DNA from: Akebia trifoliata
Lineage: Eukaryota; Streptophyta; Magnoliopsida; Ranunculales; Lardizabalaceae
Assembly (NCBI GenBank): GCA_017979445.1
Contig: CM030709.1
Span: forward strand, 9,352,893-9,416,892
DNA length: 64,000 nt
Reading direction: 5' to 3'
Positions 44,754 to 55,666 of this stretch are shown here, one piece after another. Under the pieces are notes generated by a model. The model was not told the origin of the DNA. It worked only from the letters and a program-made list of their open reading frames with translations, and did not search any database. Each line of letters opens with the position of its first letter. Position 1 is the stretch's first letter. A program made the translations under genes and the position numbers.

Positions 44754-46086
44754 TGTTGTCTAAATTTACGCACGCAAGTATACGTATCGAAACAAGTAAT
44801 AAAGTGATAAGAAAGTATCGTTCCCACGGAGACTAAATACCAATCTATTATTAATTACCAATTTATCTCAATCTAATTTTATCCAAACAAAAGTAAAAAT
44901 AGGATTTAAGACTAAACAGAAAACTAATGGAGGAAATAAACTTGCAGATTTAAAATCAATGAGTGATAAAATCTAGGTTTATAATTTCCCCCAAACAATC
45001 CACTTGATTTAATTCTCCTTCCCTCTATGATAAATTAATCCACTATGGTTGTCATCCAAGAACACTAAATTCTCTACAAGCCTCTTCCGATGGTCATGTA
45101 AAAATACCCTTCTAGACTAATTCCCTATATGCCTATGAGAATCAAATCAAGAAGAATTCATTAAGAATAAGTTCTCATAAGGAATGCACATGCAACCTGA
45201 GTATATTCCTATCTCAAATTAGCATATGTTAATCTATCTAGGTCATGAACACAAAATAACTCTGCCGATATTATTAAGGTTCACCAAATCAATTCAATCA
45301 ATGATCAGTTAATCAAATCGCATTAAACATTGGATAGAATAAACAATCACATGTGGGATCATAGAAGAAAGAAAGAAAACTAATCAAATATCATGAATGG
45401 GTTCCATTATAACCCTAGAATAGAAATTAGTTCTTCATTGAAAAGAAAACAAAATCACAAAAGTATTTAGCCATTCTTAGATTACAAAATTAAGAGAAGA
45501 GTTAAAGTTAAAGAAGATAAAACTCAAGAGCCGATCTCCAATTCCCGTCCTCCTTCTCAATCTTCTGCCTCCAAGGAAAAACCCCCAAAACTTCTGTCCC
45601 CAAATAAGGGTTAAACTTTCCTATTTATAGGTATGGAGTCATTAGGGTTTAAGAGTCCCAAAATCCGTCTCTAATTCGGTCACCATAAATTAACGTGTAA
45701 AGCTGGAACGTAAGCAGGCCATGGCCTCCCAATATATCATGCCGCGGCTTGTATTTCTATATTTCTGTTATGCCATTCTTGAATTCCCGTCGCGGCATCG
45801 TTTTCTATCAAGCTGCGGCTTGAAAACTTTTTAGCTTGTATGCTTAGCTTCCTTCTTCCGAGAGAACCAATTTGGAGTCAGATTTTCTCCTAAACGTATC
45901 CACTTATCCCAATGTTCCATATTGTTCCTAATCTGTAAAATAAGCATAAAAATCAAATAAAAACATATAAACACATAAAAAGTATAAAACTAACTAAACT
46001 TAAATAAAAACAACTAAAAGACTCTAAAATTAACAAAATATTATATTTAAAAGTGGTTAATTCGTAGGTATAAAACCTACTCATCA
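44754..46086 (-). repeat. 5' LTR of the Athila-type element
   Basis: 1333 bp, TG...CA ends, almost identical to 37761-39091. The transcription start of the element should be inside it (CTATTTATAGGTATGGAG near 45620 may be relevant on the opposite strand only). Confidence 0.93.
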
Positions 46087-46091
46087 CCAAG

Positions 46092-46740
46092 TATTTGATG
46101 CAACTAAATGAATAATATATGTTATTCCATCCCAATTTGTCTAGATCCACATTCTTTTGGATGATGTTCCTAGTAGAAGTCCCAACTTGAATAATCTTTT
46201 AACAAGAGTGGTAATTAGTCTTTCATGTCAAGTAAGCTCAACTCATTTTGAACAATTTTCTCGTAGATTATCATATATAGGAACTACTCTTATATTTTTC
46301 TCGAATAATGTCCTCATTTTTATTTGTATCTATTTTTTCATTTCCTCTTGTCTGTCTCAATGTCCACACCTTTGTTATGCACAATTTAAGAATACGGAGT
46401 TTTTAGATTGCCAAACATTGAACTCCAAAAAGTATAATTAGTCTTATTATTGTTTTCTAATTTCCCTTTTAATTTGATTATTACTATCTACCCATCACAT
46501 AACACTCTTGAAAGCACACCTTCGCTTTGTTTATCTAGCTCTAATTCTATAGATAACATCTTCCACAACTCATCCATCATTTTATATAATAATAGTCATT
46601 AAAAAAAATGAAACTATTAACTTCAAATCATTTTTTTTTTAGACCATTACATAGTTTATATAACATTTCTCTTCTTGATTGTTGGAACTAAATTTACACT
46701 TTACTGCACAATTTCAAATCTACTAATTTTAAATCTCTTG
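46092..46740. other. intergenic DNA, nothing recognised
   Basis: AT-rich with short ORFs lacking motifs. It was contiguous with 37341-37755 before the Athila-type insertion. Confidence 0.5.
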
Positions 46741-46946
46741 CAATCTTTCACCTCCCACATGGCATATTCAAAATACTCTCCTAGTATGGCATGTGTTAGA
46801 ATCATAGATCTTTTTTGCTTTGGGATACAAAACTGAACATATTTATGAGGATGTATAGATGTGTATCCCAAGACAAAAAGTCTATGATTCTAGCACAAGT
46901 CACGTCAAGAGAGTATGCCACGTGGGGGAGTTAGATTATCGCGACT
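46741..46946. mobile_element. hairpin MITE, family A, second copy
   Basis: The left arm (TTTCACCTCCCACATGGCAT, then TATGGCATGTGTTAGAATCA) and the right arm (ATGATTCTAGCACAAGTCAC, then GAGAGTATGCCACGTGGGGG) are reverse complements. The loop ACATATTTATGAGGATGTA equals that of 28509-28685. Confidence 0.72.
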
Positions 46947-47224
46947 CTTAATTTTTTATTGGCTCTACCAAATTTAACTAGAGTCATGGTAGAGTGATTG
47001 CACTATGCAACACTCCACGTCAGTTTAGTGTTGAACGTAGTGTGTCTTGTACAATAATTTTAGGATTTTTCATTTAAGTAACCAATGCCATCAACATGAC
47101 ACATGGATTTTTGTATTTATCTCACACCCCTATGTTTCATCAATATACCGGATATCTCTTTGGACAAAGCACACAAATTCCCCCTTTAAAGTATTTTTTT
47201 CCCCCACGTTGGAGTGACTTTAAA

Positions 47225-47400
47225 ATTCACATTGGTTCACACATTGGTGATGTGAAGGGTGTGTGCATAACCATAGATACTTTTCACTTGTATCTCGATA
47301 AAAATCATCTATGATTATAATTTTGTACATACATCCACATCGGCCATATGTGAAAATTTTGAAAGATGGCTATTATTGCCACACCCACTCCTATGCAAAT
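47225..47400. mobile_element. hairpin MITE, family B, joined to a half copy of family C
   Basis: The arms TTCACACATTGGTGATGTGA, with GTGTGTGCATAACCATAGAT, pair with ATCTATGATTATAATTTTGT and CATCCACATCGGCCATATGT. This ends at about 47362. Directly after it GCTATTATTGCCACACCCAC matches one end of family C (28780, 55535). Confidence 0.6.
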
Positions 47401-47406
47401 CACTAA

Positions 47407-49528
47407 GGGTGCGATTGATTGCGCTTCAAAATACAAATTTACTGGTGTTTGCATCAAAACGCGGGATTTTATTTTTTTTGAGTGTTTGATACAGCGTTAA
47501 AACGCAACGTTTTAAAATTTTTAACGCAATTTTGTAATTTTTACCGCTGTTTTGAAAAGCGGATGTGAGGAGCTTCGCGCAATAGCGTTAAAACGCGATG
47601 ATGTGAAAAGATTGTTATGCCCTTCGACTTTTTTAACATTTACATCACTGTCCGCGATTTTAACTTCTTTCACATTCACCCTTCGATTTCACAGCCGACT
47701 GATCTCATTGAAGACGACGACCAGCCGACCGATCTCATCGACGACGGCGACCACCAAATCACCGATCTAACCCTTTGACGACGACGACGACGCTGGTATC
47801 TTTGTTCAAACGAAACCCATCAACAACGACGACGCTAGCTTCGGTCAAACGAAACCCACCGACTTGAAAAACCCACCGTCGATCGACACCATTCATCTCT
47901 GTGAGCTCTCTTTCTTTCTCTATCTCATCGATTTCACTATCTCTTTGTTGCGGAATTTGCATATTAACAGAAAATTTTCTGTTAGGGTTGTAATTTTTTG
48001 GTTGATTTTTATTAAAATAAATTTTTGTTAGAAATATTTGTGAATGATTGTTGTTGATTAACGCCTCTTAGAAATTTTTTTGTTAGAAATAGCATCGATT
48101 AACGTCTTTTAGAAATTTTTGTTAGAAACAAGCAATATTTGTTACGAAAGAAGAAACATTTGGGATATTGAAATTGATTGGGCCTTTACAACGTTGGGAT
48201 TTCAGCTTTGGGGAGGATTTTCTTACATATGACCTTGGAAATTTCTCCTCAATTCAATGAGAGTAGTAGCTCACCTTAGAAAAAATTTCAGCTTTGGGGA
48301 GGATTTTCATGAATGGCGAGATCATGCCATGTCCACAGCTTTGGAAAAAATTCCAGCTTTAATTTCAAAGCTTTTCTATTATTCTTTCTGCTCATGATGC
48401 CTACGCCTATATGTTTCTGTCATCCAATGACTAAGTGCCATGTCGACTAATACCACTATCTTTTAACCAATGAGATCATGCCATGTGGACTATTGTAACT
48501 TTATCATACATTCGTGGCTCATCCTGCATTAGGAATCGAACTTATCTAATATTCTGATCCAACATTTATGGATTCTTTTATTCCAATACAATCCAACTGT
48601 AACAAGGATTGGAATATAATTAAACTTGAGGCTGCAAATGCTCCTTGTAAAGAGATTCCATTTTATAATATTTTTAATTATTAAAATATATTGACTTTTT
48701 AATTTTTTTACTAATAATATGAAGTAGTGTTCATCGGCCAACTAGATCATTTATTAGCTAATGTGTCTTAATTAGTGAAAGGGATGAAGCTATGTTATAT
48801 TACAAACTCCTTCAGTCGACTCAAAACTCGGCAGAGTTGATTAGATCATCCTAAAGTCGACAAAAGAGTTATGTGCTGAACTTTAATTTTTTTGGGTGAA
48901 TTACCATTTTGTGAGTTGAAAATGAATTATTTTTTATTTCAGCTATATTTAGTGTAATTATATATTTATCTATATTTAGTGTAATTATCTATATTTAATG
49001 TAATTATATATTTATAGGGGTATTTTAGTAATTTTTGATGCATTCTGCGTACATTATGTTGAATTGTGTATTATGCAGGTATTTTGTTTATCAGAAAAAT
49101 TTTATATGTCTATTTTTAAGAGGAGATGCTACCGAAATTTCTATAGAATTATAAATTTTTCTATAATTTTTTATAGATTTATAAATATTTTAAAATTAAA
49201 ATAATTATTTTTTTAAATTTTTATATAATTTTATTATATTTATATATATTTAGTGTAATTATATATGTATAGGGGTATTCTGATAATTTTTATACATTTT
49301 GATTGCATTATCAACCTTAAGGGCATTCTGATCATTTTACCTTACTACAGTAAATTTTAAAAGCTGTATCAAACAGTCCACAGTTAGATTCTAGTCAACA
49401 GCACAACAATTTTAAAAAGCTCTATCAAACAAGCTTTTTAGCTTTTCAGATTCTGACAGCAGATTCAAATAGCAGATTCTGATAGCAGAAGCTGACAGCA
49501 ATTTTAAGAAGTTGAATCAATCAGCACC
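47407..49528. mobile_element. PIF/Harbinger-like non-autonomous element, 2.1 kb
   Basis: The left end GGGTGCGATTGATTGCGC and the reverse complement of the right end GGTGCTGATTGATTC form a short TIR. TAA flanks both ends (47404-47406 and 49529-49531), the target-duplication type of PIF/Harbinger. The left 600 bp is GC-rich with GAC/ACG repeats (47700-47870); the right 700 bp is AT-rich with TATATTTAGTGTAATTAT repeats. No transposase or Myb-like frame is visible, so it needs help to move. Confidence 0.65.
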
Positions 49529-49531
49529 TAA

Positions 49532-50346
49532 ATAATTGAGTTGGTATGGTGTTAGAAAATGTTGGTGTGAGAATGATAGTTCCCTTTTAAAGTCACTCCA
49601 GCATTTTTCCTTAAAAGAAACGCTTTCATTACACATGCATTCACAAAAAAAAAAGAAAAGAAAAAAGAAATACTATAATGATAGTAGAACAAAATTTGGT
49701 GGACTATAATTTGAGTTTCCATGGTGCACAACAGTGTATTCTTCTTTAGTTGATAATCAACCAATCCTATATTTCTTGTTACCAAGCGATGGAAATCTCC
49801 GTGGTACCAGTAGCACCAGATCATTCATTGCCCTTTACTCTTTTGGCAAACAGGTCTTTGTTTTGTTTTTGTCACTTTATTTAAAGACCCGAACTTTACT
49901 CCTAATTATTTCAAATTTTAAAAGCAGCTCCGCATCATCAATATCAACCATCACGCACGTCAGTCATCATTTATCGCCTTTTCCCCTTCCCCTACGTTTC
50001 CAACAAATTTTATTCTCATATTTAGGCTTACCCCCTCTAAGCTTTGATGAATACCTCAGATACCCACTCATGTTTTCAAACTCATGATATTAACCCTGAC
50101 CTTAGTCTTCTACTAGAAGATAGTGAAAAAATGACCAAAATGCTCAACACATTTTAACCTCTTTGGGTAGATATACTTACTGCCATCGTCGACCTATAAG
50201 GTTTGAGACTCCTCATCAAGTAAACAGATAGTTAAGATGCTAGCTAGGGATTCCCAAGCAAAATGTATATCTAAAAAACTTATATTTATCCTTAGAAAAT
50301 AAAGACTTACCTTTCAGAATTTTTTGTTTTTTCCCATCATCGTGAC
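49532..50346. other. intergenic DNA, nothing recognised
   Basis: The 117-aa frame at 49734-50087 (plus) is Leu/Ser/Phe-rich with no domain or signal beyond composition; I do not call it a gene. Confidence 0.5.
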
Positions 50347-50580
50347 CTGGGGTGGAGCCAGGATTTTTGCCCATGTGGAGACAACTAAGAGTAGAAATTT
50401 TTTTATAGCGGCAATTAAGAGTGGTCAAATGTTTTTGTAGGGGCAATAGTGACATTTTTTTTCCATCGTTAAAATCTCTCGCAATAACTTTCAAATTCAT
50501 AGACTTTGAAAATTCTTTCGGGGGAAAGTGCCCCCACAACGTCCATTGTAAATCCACTCGTGATCGTAACTATCTATTTG
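50347..50580. repeat. dispersed repeat, copy 2 of the one at 37346-37600
   Basis: GGGGTGGAGCCAGGATTTTT, GCCCATGTGG, GGGGCAATAGTG, ATAGACTTTGAAAATTCT and ATTGTAAATCC appear in the same order as in copy 1. A weak foldback module akin to 2856-3170 follows at 50600-50700. Confidence 0.6.
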
Positions 50581-50789
50581 ATGGAAATGTTTTTTAAAAC
50601 AGGTAGCCCCTTCCAAAATTTTGAAGGAATCCTCTTCGCATTATGACACATGATGTCTTTAACGAGGTATCCTAAATATTGATGAAAAAGTAGAAATATG
50701 AATGAAAAAAATCATGCATCATAGTGCAAAGAGATTTCCTTCTATTCTTTGGACTCCTATTTGACGGTGTTACTTGTACCTTAAAAGTA

Positions 50790-50930
50790 CATGTTAAGAT
50801 ACATTAAATACACCTCCAAATTTTATTTTACTATATAAAACACTCCCACTAGCAACTATTTTTTTTTTACTTCCAGAAATAACTTCAAAAGATTATTGTT
50901 AAGGTGTATTCAATGCTTCTTAACATTTGT
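50790..50930. mobile_element. small hairpin MITE, copy 2 of the one at 4163-4300
   Basis: TGTTAAGATACATTAAATAC, ACCTCCAAA on the left and AAGGTGTATTCAATGC, TTCTTAACATTTG on the right are inverted repeats flanking an AT-rich centre. Confidence 0.6.
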
Positions 50931-51224
50931 CCTTACGGCACATGTCAATAATTGGAAAGCACGGGATAAATGGATTTTTTTAAGTAGTAAAATCTATAAT
51001 TTTTTGTTAGAAGTTCAAATTGTGTTTGGGTAGATCATTTTGTTAGTCCTTCAGTTGACCGAGGTCAAGTGTAGATTGTCAGTTTGAAAATATAGGGGTA
51101 TCTCAAATATATTAGAAAAAGTGGAGGGATCCAAGTCTAAATAACCGAATTTCTTCTATTAGTATAACGTTTTTGGTAACCACCGGCAAGTGCCAGTTAC
51201 CAGTACGGGCTCTCTCACAACTCT

Positions 51225-51449
51225 ATGAATCTCCCTCGTTTATTTCACCGGTCCACCGTTTCTAATAAATTCAGACTTTCATTCAAAATATCAGAGAGAG
51301 AGAGAGAGAGAGATGATCGGTCTAAGCAAACTCGGGATCGGAATGACTCTACTTTTTGCAATCTCTCTCTTAGCTCTACTCGCCGAACTCTGCTACATTC
51401 TCTGTTGCCGGAAAATATTCCGACGAAAAACAATTGCCGGAGAATCTGA
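51225..51449 (+). other. possible overlapping upstream ORF of the membrane-protein gene
   Basis: An ATG at 51225, 88 bp upstream of the main start, opens a 74-codon frame that runs through the GA repeat (encoding alternating Arg and Glu) and overlaps the main CDS in another frame. If the transcript starts upstream of 51225, this would reduce translation of the main protein. The transcript start is unknown. Confidence 0.3.
51293..51312 (+). promoter_or_regulatory. GA repeat directly upstream of the start codon
   Basis: An uninterrupted (GA)10 tract in the leader, ending at the ATG. A similar tract precedes the XRN start. Possible BPC/GAGA-factor target; function inferred. Confidence 0.4.
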
Positions 51450-51846
51450 CATCACAACCGAGTCTTTCACCACTCATTCAAAGCGACTCAACTTCTTGTG
51501 CTGGAAAAACAAGTCATCATCCCTCATAGAACCCTCTCCATCTGACCCACACGACCTATCCCCACAGGTGTCCGGTGATGATCTGGAGAAACTGTACGGA
51601 CAATCTAGGGTTTTGTTTACTATAAGAGAGGAAGAGAGAGAAGAGTTGGAGTCAGATAAATCTTCATCAGAGAGGAAGACAAAGAAAAGGGTAAGTTTAG
51701 ATGAAGAAGTGATGGTGGTGGTGATGGATAATGTGGAGAGAGAGACTCAGTTCTTTACTCCATGTGGTTCTCCTCCTTATTATACTCCTTCTTCTTCTCC
51801 TCCTCCTCCTCATAAGCTAGAAAATGGGAGGATGGTCGGAATCTGA
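51313..51846 (+). CDS. small single-pass membrane protein with Ser/Pro-rich C-terminus
   Basis: A single-exon 177-aa protein. Residues about 8-32 (GIGMTLLFAISLLALLAELCYILCC, split here by function) form one hydrophobic segment followed by basic RKIFRRK, suggesting an N-terminal anchor with the remainder in the cytosol. The middle is acidic and charged (REEEREELESDKSSSERKTK). The end carries FFTPCGSPPYYTPSSSPPPP, an SPxYxTP signature I associate with a family of small plant membrane proteins of unknown function. Composition and GC are clearly coding compared with the flanks, and the ATG context (GAGAGATGATC) is reasonable. No biochemical role can be assigned. It stands alone, with the next host gene on the opposite strand 5.6 kb away. 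Confidence 0.85.
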   Translation: MIGLSKLGIGMTLLFAISLLALLAELCYILCCRKIFRRKTIAGESDITTESFTTHSKRLNFLCWKNKSSSLIEPSPSDPHDLSPQVSGDDLEKLYGQSRVLFTIREEEREELESDKSSSERKTKKRVSLDEEVMVVVMDNVERETQFFTPCGSPPYYTPSSSPPPPHKLENGRMVGI

Positions 51847-52044
51847 CACACTCGATGGGAACGGACGGAATTTTTTGTTCTGAGCGTTCCCTGTGGTGGT
51901 CTTACCTGTTGACTGGTATTTTTGTACGTATTTTTTTTTTTTTTTATATTAATATTTGAAGTGAAGAAAAGTTGTGTATGTTGTCTCCGGTTGAGAATTA
52001 GGAAAAATTACTAAATCAGTCGTGTGTTAAAGTCTTTAGTATTT

Positions 52045-52689
52045 GAGAAAATTACTTAAAAGACCTTGGCAGTGGTACTTTTTTCTAAAGAGTCCCTAAG
52101 TTTTACGCTATATTTGATAACACTTCTGATTTCTGGAAAAAAAAAACTAAAAATCAGAATTTTAGAAGTTTCATCTGGTTGTCCGTATTGCATCGCTGGT
52201 TCAAAACTTATAAATTCTCCCTGTGAAGTCTGAAACCTAAAACGAAACAAATGGAAATAAAAGTTTTCTAAAGTTTGAATTTTAAACGTGAACCTCCTTC
52301 ACTTTAACTTCAAAATTATTTTCAAATGCATACTTAATAGTTGATTTAGTAAAATTTTCTTTTCTTAAAGGTTCTCATCTCGATTCTCCCACATTTGTCA
52401 CGATTGAATGTCTTAACCGTTTGAATTCATTTTTTTCATAAATAATGAAAAAAAAAATAGATTTTTTTTTTTATATCTCTACTACAAAGTTTTGGAAATT
52501 CTAATATGTTGGAAAAGATCTAAGAAGAAAGAAAAAGTCATTTTTAACAGTTTTTTCAAATATTTTAAACATGTACGGAAAAAATAAGTCGTTCTCTCAA
52601 GTTTTTAGATTTTTCAATGTAATTTATGACTATTTAAGGATTATTTAAAAATAAATCCCTCCACCAGAGTCCTTTTAAGTAATTTTCTC
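52045..52689. mobile_element. long foldback element, 645 bp copy
   Basis: The left end GAGAAAATTACTTAAAAGAC and the right end CCTTTTAAGTAATTTTCTC are inverted repeats; the next blocks (AGAGTCCCTAAGTTTT, and AAATAAATCCCTCCACC) also pair. It belongs to the same family as 53094-54072. It begins about 200 bp after the stop codon of the membrane-protein gene, so it may lie in or near the 3' UTR. Confidence 0.7.
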
Positions 52690-53093
52690 TTAATATTTTT
52701 ATGAGAAGGGGTATACGAGACTTATATTATTATATTTACCAAAATGGATAAATACCTAATTTAGTAAATTTTTTAATATAAAAACAGGGTATGAGTACAC
52801 CATTTAGGCAATCTTAAGGAAAAAAAATCTATGGTGCTATGCACATTACCATGCCAGCGCAGTGACAAATGTAAAGTCGAAGAAAGTTAGGTTAGAACGA
52901 CTCTTGATGAACTGAGCTTTGGATCCAAGCACCATTTAAGCTTATAAAAGTGCAATTACCTATGCTTGATGTATTTTCATCCATTGGATTTTACATCGGG
53001 TTGGCCTACCCAATAGATTTCCATTTTTTTCATCGGTAAAATACAGTGGATGAAAATAAATAGAGTTGTGATAAACTTACTCAAAAAAAATAA

Positions 53094-54072
53094 GAGAAAA
53101 TTACTTAAAAGACCCTATCAGAGGGATTTCTTTTTAAATGATCCCTAAGTTTTCCAACTTAATTGAATAGGACATCTACATGCATATATATATTTTTTTT
53201 TCGATGTTTTATAAAAGAAAAATTGAAGAATGAAGTTGAGATTCAAATATTTTAATGATTACATCATAACTTTTGATTTTCAATACTAATTGATGCATTT
53301 TTGGGTATTTCAAGGAGATTAATCAAGTATTGAAATTTAAAAAATTAACAAAAAATGAAAAATCTAATTTGCATTACAACGTTGAGTTCACAACTTTTTA
53401 TTTAATTATTGTTGAGTTCGACAGAAATTAAATAAAAAGTGGTGAACTAGACATTAAGTAGTGAGTACATCACTTTTTAACTTAGTGTTGAGTTCACCAC
53501 TTCTTAACTTAACGTTGAGTTCAAAGGTAATTAAAATAAAAAATCGTGAACTCACTACTTAATGTTGAGTTAAAAAGTGGTGAACTCAACACTATAATGC
53601 AAATTGAATTTTTTATTTATTTATTTTCATTTTTTCAATTTTGATACTTGATATCTCCTCGAAATACCAAAAAGTGCATCAATTATGATAGCAAATCAAA
53701 AGTTACGATGTAATCATTAAAAAAAATTGAATCTCAACTTCGTTCTTCAATTTTCTTTTTATAAATCATCAAAATAAATATAAAAAAATACATCTAGATG
53801 TTTAGAATTAAGATAATATCATTCTCCACTCCTTATTCATGATATAAATAAAAAATCGTCGGAAATGATTACAATTGCCATTGGAAAATCTAACTGTGTG
53901 AAAAAGATAAAAATGGTAGTTTGGGTATTTCACCCGTCAAAATTGGTGAAAATGATCTTCAGTGACCATTTAGAAAGAAAAAGTTTATTAAATGACCTCT
54001 TCAACTAAGTCGAAAAACTTATGGACTATTTAAAAAGAAATCCCTTTACCAAAATCCTTTAATTAATTTTCC
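53094..54072. mobile_element. long foldback element, 979 bp, nearly full-length palindrome
   Basis: The left arm starts GAGAAAATTACTTAAAAGAC, then GAGGGATTTCTTTTTAAATG, and the right arm ends CTATTTAAAAAGAAATCCCT...AATTTTCC. Pairing continues inward through ATTGAAGAATGAAGTTGAGA, CAAAAGT and the GTTGAGTTCACCACTTTTTA repeats, so arms of roughly 430 bp meet near 53500-53560. TAA borders both ends. Apart from the inverted arms there is no coding content. Relatives are at 52045-52689 and 32345-33000. Confidence 0.78.
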
Positions 54073-55534
54073 TAAAAAATAAATAAACATACGCAACTAA
54101 TGTGAAATACCTTGAATGCCAAGGATAATCTCTAATTTACAACATGTTGATGGCGAGGGGTTCTGTAGATGCAAAAGCTTTCACTAACTTGAAATTTGTA
54201 TTAATGACTTGAGATCTCTATGTATTGAACTCTTAGGTGCTTGTAACACAATCTCTTCGATGCCTAAGTCAGATTCAATATAAAAATAATAAAATAATAA
54301 TATATAATTAAAAAAGGCATACCCTCAATTACTTCTACTTCTGTATTTATAGAGGTCCAACTCTAGCATCCCTTTGGATCTCACTTATTAATTATATTTT
54401 TACCTAATTTTAGAAAGAGGATCTTGATTTAAAATGTATCCAACTAAGATCCTGCCTCCATGCATCCCTTCTGCTATGAGACTTTCCCTTGATGAAATCA
54501 CTTCTTGATTTTATAGATTATTGGATTTGTGCTCATATGATCCCTAACTTTTCGGGAATTGTGTTGACTCATTCCTCTCATAGCTCTCTCATGTTGTGTA
54601 TCGACCTCCCGAGGTTTAGGCATTGGCCGACCACGGATAGGATGAAGGCTTAGGCTTATCATAACCATAGGGATCCAAGTCATGTCCCTGAGTTGGACTC
54701 TATATGTCGATTCAAATCTCACAAGTTTAACTTATGAATCACTAAGTGCCACGTGTCCACTGCTGGGCCATAGGAAAAAAAAAAAAATTCCTCCGTTACT
54801 TGTAGTCCTGTATGGTTACCATCAATAAAAGTGAACATCCTTATGAACCTTGGGCTTAGTTGAGCATGATGCAGAGAGTATCACAGAGACCTTGGGGACA
54901 TCATGATATAAAGTGCATTTGTCACTCTCATCCTAATCCAAAATAATGTATTTGATATAAACGGTTGGGATCATGTGTTTCTTCATGAGTCAACGGATTC
55001 CAATCCAATATATATTATATATATATTGCAAAAGGCCTTGTGACATCATTAATGTGTAGTACCTCTCTGGGGACAAGCACATGAAATCAGGGATTTGAGT
55101 CCTCAAAGATAATTTAATCCTCTTGATGCTTTTAAAGGAAAAAAGTCAGGCTAAAACTTTGCTCAACATATATGTCACCTCAAACCCCAAATGAGGGGAA
55201 TTGCAATACTTGCATGTCGAGCTCCAGCTCGAGCTCCAGCTCAAGCTCAAGCGAGCAAAATTAATATTAAAATTAAATGATCTACAATGCCCTCATTATG
55301 AATTCAACCAACCCTTTTCAATCTCGTGCAACATTCACACCCATCAACACAAGATAGGATTTTTGGAGAAGTGGATGATGATAGATTTTAGGATATGGAA
55401 GGGTTTTGTTCAAGATGTTGATGCTGATAGTGTTGAAGACGAGGTTGAACAAAACAGGATTTTTGGGGAGGTGTAGATGATTATGAACTTTAGGGTAGGG
55501 TAAGAAAGGCTTTCCTATCGAAGAGAACAAATTA
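54073..55534. other. intergenic DNA, nothing recognised
   Basis: The minus frame at 54498-54722 and the plus frame at 55201-55476 show no domain. At 55215-55255 a short CTCGAGCTCCAG/CTCAAG repeat is present. A TATATATTATATATATATT tract lies near 55009-55027. Confidence 0.5.
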
Positions 55535-55656
55535 AGAGAATTGATATTGACACACCCACTTTTGCTAATGCCACACCAAGATGTGTGCAATTCTTTGGCG
55601 ATTTACATATGAATTGGGATGGCGTGAGCAAAAGTTGGTGTGCTAATAGAATCTCT
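55535..55656. mobile_element. short hairpin MITE, family C, second copy
   Basis: AGAGAATTGATATTGACACA, with CCCACTTTTGCTAATGCCAC, pairs with the right arm GGCGTGAGCAAAAGTTGGTG, TGCTAATAGAATCTCT. It ends about 10 bp before the Mutator-like element. Confidence 0.68.
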
Positions 55657-55666
55657 ATAAATTAAA

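Larger units (their letters stand above)
37761..46086 (-). mobile_element. Athila-type Ty3/gypsy element, RT/integrase-deleted, structurally complete
   Basis: Two LTRs (37761-39091 and 44754-46086) flank 5.66 kb of internal DNA. A 5-bp target duplication CCAAG is present at 37756-37760 and 46087-46091. On the minus strand the order is 5' LTR, tRNA-Asp-type primer-binding site, gag, protease, the first residues of reverse transcriptase, then 2.9 kb of non-coding DNA, polypurine tract and 3' LTR. RNase H and integrase are absent. By eye the LTRs differ by about 15 substitutions and 4 small indels in 1.33 kb, near 98.6% identity, so insertion was recent. It must have relied on enzymes from a partner. 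Confidence 0.93.

Noticed and set aside
49734..50087. 117-aa plus-strand ORF
   Set aside because: Leu/Ser/Phe-rich translation without a domain, no splice partners and no coding bias against its flanks.
55201..55590. Pair of opposing 90-aa ORFs
   Set aside because: Both arise from a GAGCTC-type repeat and direct repeats (ATTTTTGGAGAAG, GATTTTTGGGGAGG); no domain.
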